From Candidatus Dormiibacterota bacterium (lineage in GTDB: Bacteria > Chloroflexota > Dormibacteria > Aeolococcales > Aeolococcaceae): a stretch of DNA of 9,401 nt. Shown piece after piece: positions 5,993 through 9,401 of this stretch. The notes beneath the pieces are model-generated. The model was not told the DNA's origin. It made no database searches and saw nothing but the letters and a program-made list of their open reading frames with translations. Location of the stretch: assembly GCA_003136295.1 (NCBI GenBank), contig PLDZ01000070.1, positions 1-9,401 of the forward strand. Direction: 5' to 3'. The stretch's first letter is position 1, and every line of letters begins with the position of its first letter. The position numbers and the translations under genes are program-made.

Positions 5993-6450
5993 GGGGTGGA
6001 GCGTGCCGCAGCGATCCGGCGTGCGTCGAGCCAGCTCTGGAGCAGCACTGCAGCTGCCACGGAATCGATCACCTCACGCCGGCGCTTTCGGCGCACGCCG
6101 CTCGCGATGAGGGATCGCTCGGCGATGGTGGTGGTGAACCGTTCGTCCCAGAGCTCGATGTCGATCGTGGTCCTCAGAGCCAGCTCGGCCGCGAATGTCC
6201 GCGCGCCCTGTGCCGCTTCGCCCTCGGTGCCGTCAAGCCGGCGGGGCAATCCGATGACCACTCTATCCACCTGGCGATCTTCCATCTCGCGCTCGATGCG
6301 TGGCCACAGGGTTCGGGATTCGTTGGGGACTGTTGCAATCGGGGACGCGATCGTGCAGGTCTCGTCGGAAATGGCGAGCCCGATGCGCACGGAGCCGACG
6401 TCGATGCCGAGGACGCGGGTGCGACCCGAACCGCCCCCGGTCGGGGTCAT
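5989..6450 (-). CDS. ruvX: Putative pre-16S rRNA nuclease / Holliday junction resolvase-like YqgF
   Basis: RNase H-fold nuclease of the YqgF/RuvX family, implicated in maturation of the 16S rRNA 5' end and possibly in recombination. It has 153 residues, slightly above the usual 135-150 because of a short Gly/Thr-rich N-terminus. Motifs: L-G-I-D-V-G-S-V-R-I-G-L-A-I-S-D (14-29, with metal-binding Asp17), V-I-G-L-P-R-R-L-D-G-T (65-75), W-D-E-R-F-T-T (101-107, Glu103) and D-S-V-A-A-A-V-L-L-Q (129-138, Asp129). All three acidic positions of the family are present. The ATG at 6450 overlaps the stop of the upstream membrane-protein gene (ATGA) and has no Shine-Dalgarno, so translation is probably coupled. 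In many actinobacteria mltG separates ruvX from aroE; here ruvX runs directly into aroE with a 4-base overlap. Confidence 0.95.
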   Translation of the reverse strand: MTPTGGGSGRTRVLGIDVGSVRIGLAISDETCTIASPIATVPNESRTLWPRIEREMEDRQVDRVVIGLPRRLDGTEGEAAQGARTFAAELALRTTIDIELWDERFTTTIAERSLIASGVRRKRRREVIDSVAAAVLLQSWLDARRIAAARSTP

Positions 6451-8171
6451 GGGGACTTGGTGGAGATGACGACGAAGTTCTCGTCGATCTCGATCTGTGA
6501 TGCTCGCAGCGGCAGATAGAAGAGCTTGAACGGCCACTCGGATACCGTCACGCCCTGGACCTTGGCGATGTTGCTTTCCACAATCCCCTGTGCGCTTCCG
6601 GGGGTTCGCCCGGTGAGGTGCGCCTTCAGCGTGTTCAGGTTGACGGTGGGCTGGCTGAAGTCGGTCGCCGAGCACGCGAGAACGACCGTGCCGGCGTCGT
6701 TCGCCTGGGTCACCGCGCAGGGCGGTGTGCTCAGCCTGCCCGGCGCCAGCTCGTCGCCGGGTTTGACGAGCTTGTCGAGATCTGCGATGACGGCATTGCG
6801 GACCGCGATCGGATCGTAGATGGACGCCTGTGCCGCGGCCGCGACGGTGATCGAGGTCGCGGTGAATGGCGCGTTCACCGCCGGGAGTGCCGGCTTGGCT
6901 CCCGAATAGGAGATGGCCTCCCCGTTGCCCGTCGGATCCTTGGCGATGGTCTTCCCGGCCGCCTTTGACTGGAGGTCGGTCTGTATCTGCGCCCCGAGCG
7001 CGTTCTCGATCTGGCTCACCTGTGCCTTCCAGTTGGCGACGTCGGTCGCACTCGCCGCGGTGACCTGTTTGGGGTCAGCGCCTCCGGAGGCTGGATTGCC
7101 GTTGGTGACGCCGATGTGGATCCCGGGGCAGGCGATGGGATCAGGGCATGGGTCTCCCGGCCACAGAGTGAGGGTCCCGGCGTCGACGTTGCCAGACGCT
7201 GCCGGCGTCTGATCCACGTATTGCGCTTGCGCGTTGTAGGGGCTGCCTGCGCAGGCGCCTGGCGGCGGCGGATTGGCAGGACCGATACAGATCACAGCGC
7301 TCTTTGCGGGGCTGAACGTGACGGATTGGTCGGCGCTCTTCACGTCTGAGCTCGGGTTGTTCGCGGGCAACGCAAAGGAAATATCGGTTGTCGCGTCAGT
7401 GGTGAATGTCAGCGTGGCCTTCGCCGCCAAGGCCGGCAGCGTGGTGGTTCCGGTGGGAGTTGCCTGAAACGTCTGCGACGAGGTGCTCGTGACCACACCG
7501 GTTAGCACGTGGTCAGGCGAGCTGGCCGTGGCCGGGCTGGTGCTTCCCTGAATGGTCGGGCTGACCGACAGCGGCGTTGCCGCGATGGTGATGGTGACCT
7601 TTGCCGACGGCGCCAGGGCCATGAACAGGATGATGCCGAGGATGGCGACAACGGCTCCGGCAACGTAGAGGAAGCGACGGCGGTCCCATCCGCGCGCGGG
7701 GCGCGCCGGCGGTAGCTGGGTGAGCACGCGACGCGGTTCCAGCCGCGCGGGCGCTGGAGCGTGTGCCGGCGGGCTGAGCGATGGTGGCGCGGGAGGTGGA
7801 GCCGGCGGCGGTTCCAGCACGGCTGCGGCGGCCACGCCGCCGGCGCCTGACGCGACCCCCCGACCTCCCGACGCACCACCCATCCGAGGGCCTGCCAGCT
7901 CGATGCCGCGCTCGAATGCCGGGACCGAGCCGTACACCTGGAGGCCGCTCACCCGAGCCAGCTGCTGGACGCGCGGATCCTCGGTGACGATCGAGGTCCG
8001 GCGGCCGGATTGGTTGCTGAACTGGGCAAGCAGGCGCACATTCAGGGGCGTCTGCAAGGCGCGGCTGGAGCCGGGTACGACGAGCCCGACGTCAAGATCC
8101 GGGGACGAGCGCACCCGATCGATGAGATCAGCGATCTCGTCGTCGGACTTGGCAATGACAACAGCCGGCAT
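6447..8171 (-). CDS. Single-pass membrane protein, N-terminal Rossmann-like domain, possible baseplate-J-like ectodomain
   Basis: 574 residues of unclear function. Residues 3-92 look like an alternating beta/alpha Rossmann-like cytosolic domain (A-V-V-I-A, D-V-G-L-V-V-P, T-S-I-V-T-E-D as strands). A Gly-rich (97-112) then Pro/Ala-rich (119-159) linker leads to R-R-R-F and one membrane helix (167-187). The remaining 385 residues are Thr/Ser/Ala-rich and should lie outside the membrane. They hold six cysteines in three close pairs (295/307, 342/348, 485/500) that could form disulfides. The C-terminus (about 500-574) has a T-V-N-L-N-T-L-K...G-R-T-P-G-S-A-Q-G-I-V...P-L-R-A-S-Q-I-E-I-D pattern that recalls baseplate J-like proteins annotated in Chloroflexota and candidate phyla; this is from memory and uncertain. 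PPP runs at 121-123 and 125-127 and PPPP at 301-304 should need EF-P. It starts 6 bases after the FtsA/PilM-like gene and overlaps ruvX (ATGA), so a joint role with the ATPase at the envelope or a pilus is plausible. Confidence 0.8.
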   Translation of the reverse strand: MPAVVIAKSDDEIADLIDRVRSSPDLDVGLVVPGSSRALQTPLNVRLLAQFSNQSGRRTSIVTEDPRVQQLARVSGLQVYGSVPAFERGIELAGPRMGGASGGRGVASGAGGVAAAAVLEPPPAPPPAPPSLSPPAHAPAPARLEPRRVLTQLPPARPARGWDRRRFLYVAGAVVAILGIILFMALAPSAKVTITIAATPLSVSPTIQGSTSPATASSPDHVLTGVVTSTSSQTFQATPTGTTTLPALAAKATLTFTTDATTDISFALPANNPSSDVKSADQSVTFSPAKSAVICIGPANPPPPGACAGSPYNAQAQYVDQTPAASGNVDAGTLTLWPGDPCPDPIACPGIHIGVTNGNPASGGADPKQVTAASATDVANWKAQVSQIENALGAQIQTDLQSKAAGKTIAKDPTGNGEAISYSGAKPALPAVNAPFTATSITVAAAAQASIYDPIAVRNAVIADLDKLVKPGDELAPGRLSTPPCAVTQANDAGTVVLACSATDFSQPTVNLNTLKAHLTGRTPGSAQGIVESNIAKVQGVTVSEWPFKLFYLPLRASQIEIDENFVVISTKSP

Positions 8172-8177
8172 CGGCGC

Positions 8178-9401
8178 CTATACCTTCATCGTCTTCAAAA
8201 CGCGGCGCATGAGCCCGCCGAGGGGCTCGTCCGTGTCATCTTCCAGCGTCACGGCGTGACGCGCAAGCCCCATCGGGGTCACGTCCTGGCTGCCGACGAG
8301 CAGGCCGGTCGTGTCATACACGCCGGTGACGTCGCCTGGACCGAGGACCTTGACCGTCGGCGGACGGACGAAGGGCACGGTGTCCGACCAGTCCAGGCTG
8401 CGCAGCTGCTCGGCCACCTCGGGCAGTGCGGCGCCGCCTCCAGCCAGGCAAATCGACCCCGGCAGGGGATCCGGCCCGGCCAGCTCCTCGAGGGTGAGCG
8501 CGACGCCCTGCGCCAGGACCTCGGCTGTCGGGGTGAGGGCCCTGCGGGCCATGGCGCTCTGCTCGGCGGCGAGGTGCCCCTCGGAATGCGCGACTTTGAA
8601 GCGCTCCGCCTCGTCGAGGTCCATCGCGAGATCCGTCGCAAGTCGCTTGGTGAACGAACGCCCGCCGAGGGCGAACATCCGGGTTGCCTCGATGCCGCCC
8701 CGACGGACCACGGCGATATCGGTGGTCCCGCCGCCGACATCCACGAAGATGGCGCCCAGCTCATGCGACTCCGCTGACGCGCAACCGCGCGCCAGCGCAT
8801 ACGGTTCGGCCACGGTGGCCACGAGCTCGAGGTCCAGCTCCTGGGCGATGGCCTGGAGCGCGCCGATGTGCGTCAGCGGAGCGAAGGTGTTGAACACGGT
8901 GATCTCGACGACGTGTCCCTGGAAGTCCACCGGATTGCTGACGGCGTACCCGTCGATGCGCACGGCCGTGATCGTGCTGTGGACCAGCTTGACGTTGACC
9001 TCCTGAACGCCGAGGTCATGGGACATCTGGCGCACCGCTTCCCGGAGCGCTCGGCGCTGCACCGCCTGAAGCGCCGTGGCGAGGTCCGCCTGGGTGATGC
9101 GTGCCTGAGGCTGCGGCCTCGGCATCGTCATGGTGGTGCTGAAGCCGCGGACCTGCTCGCCGGCGATGCCGATGACCGCCTGACCCGGGATCGTCTCGCA
9201 CATGTCCTCGGCTTCGGTGAGCGCACGGTCGCAGTTGTCGATGACCGCCTGGAGATCGGCGACCGCGCCGGCCTGCATGTGCGTCTGCGCCTGGCGAACC
9301 TTGCCGACGCCAAGGACGATGCCCTTGTCGTTCTCTCGCTTGACGATCAGGGCCTTGACGAACTCGGTGCCGATGTCAAGAACCGTGAAGTGGCTCTGGA
9401 A
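8178..9401 (-). CDS. FtsA/PilM-family actin-like ATPase (5' end beyond window)
   Basis: Actin-fold protein with an SHS2 insertion, as in FtsA (tethers FtsZ to the membrane) and PilM (inner-membrane platform of type IV pili). 407 residues are visible, probably missing only a few at the N-terminus, which begins F-Q-S-H-F-T-V-L-D-I-G-T-E (phosphate-1 loop around 7-13). About 100-180 form the FtsA-type 1C/SHS2 region, with G-Y-A-V-S-N-P-V-D-F-Q-G-H-V-V-E-I-T (151-168). Phosphate-2 is F-V-D-V-G-G-G-T-T-D (219-228) and the adenosine motif is L-A-G-G-G-A-A-L-P (320-328). The C-terminus ends G-G-L-M-R-R-V-L-K-T-M-K-V, a short basic amphipathic stretch like the FtsA membrane-targeting helix. Length (over 407 versus about 350 for PilM) and this tail favour FtsA-like. 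The prepilin peptidase downstream and the adjacent membrane protein favour a pilus role. The stop is TAG at 8178-8180, 6 bases before the next start. Family is secure; FtsA versus PilM is open. Confidence 0.9.
   Translation of the reverse strand, partial: FQSHFTVLDIGTEFVKALIVKRENDKGIVLGVGKVRQAQTHMQAGAVADLQAVIDNCDRALTEAEDMCETIPGQAVIGIAGEQVRGFSTTMTMPRPQPQARITQADLATALQAVQRRALREAVRQMSHDLGVQEVNVKLVHSTITAVRIDGYAVSNPVDFQGHVVEITVFNTFAPLTHIGALQAIAQELDLELVATVAEPYALARGCASAESHELGAIFVDVGGGTTDIAVVRRGGIEATRMFALGGRSFTKRLATDLAMDLDEAERFKVAHSEGHLAAEQSAMARRALTPTAEVLAQGVALTLEELAGPDPLPGSICLAGGGAALPEVAEQLRSLDWSDTVPFVRPPTVKVLGPGDVTGVYDTTGLLVGSQDVTPMGLARHAVTLEDDTDEPLGGLMRRVLKTMKV

Noticed and set aside
6451..6675. 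Upstream start for ruvX
   Set aside because: The extension lies in the C-terminal coding region of the membrane protein and is not like YqgF; the ATG at 6450 overlaps the preceding stop.
1..9401. tRNA, rRNA, CRISPR arrays, insertion sequences, attachment sites or riboswitches
   Set aside because: No direct-repeat arrays, transposase motifs or RNA-like structures were seen; the only non-coding stretch above 100 bases is the 3540-3645 spacer.

Overview
The window is a dense, G+C-rich (about two-thirds by eye) bacterial chromosome segment. Nearly everything is read from the minus strand, so gene order runs from high to low coordinates. I see ten minus-strand genes, the two outermost cut by the window edges, and one small plus-strand gene. 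There are no RNA genes, mobile elements, CRISPR arrays or long non-coding stretches. The mix of an FtsA/PilM-like actin fold, a prepilin peptidase, ruvX, the aro genes and an EF-P with a K-Q-G-R-G tip suggests a free-living high-GC lineage of the Terrabacteria side (Chloroflexota, Dormibacterota or a neighbouring candidate phylum; Actinomycetota possible). This placement is an inference from gene order and protein flavour, not a phylogenetic result.

Right-hand block (9401 down to 3848). An FtsA/PilM-family actin-like ATPase (start off the window) is followed 6 bases later by a 574-residue single-pass membrane protein of unclear function. Then come ruvX (Holliday junction resolvase-like), aroE (shikimate dehydrogenase), a type IV prepilin peptidase with an unusual N-terminus, and a two-TM bacterial PH-domain protein. 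These look like one transcription unit mixing envelope/pilus functions with housekeeping genes.

Middle (3540-3847). A 308-base spacer separates the PH-domain gene from aroC. It carries a promoter-like -10 box placed so that the aroC mRNA would be nearly leaderless. On the plus strand it also carries a 60-74 residue ORF with one very clear TPR motif.

Left-hand block (3539 down to 1). aroC, a fused aroK-aroB, aroQ (type II dehydroquinase) and efp (3' end off the window). With aroE this supplies steps 2, 3, 4, 5 and 7 of the shikimate pathway. DAHP synthase and EPSP synthase are not in view.

Six of the nine minus-strand junctions are 4-base ATGA or GTGA stop/start overlaps, which argues for strong translational coupling. 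The exceptions are the 6-base gap after the FtsA-like gene, the 34-base gap before the PH-domain gene (which has its own good Shine-Dalgarno), and the 308-base spacer. The most interesting part is the FtsA/PilM-like plus membrane-protein pair at the right end together with the altered prepilin peptidase, possibly a variant pilus or envelope machine.
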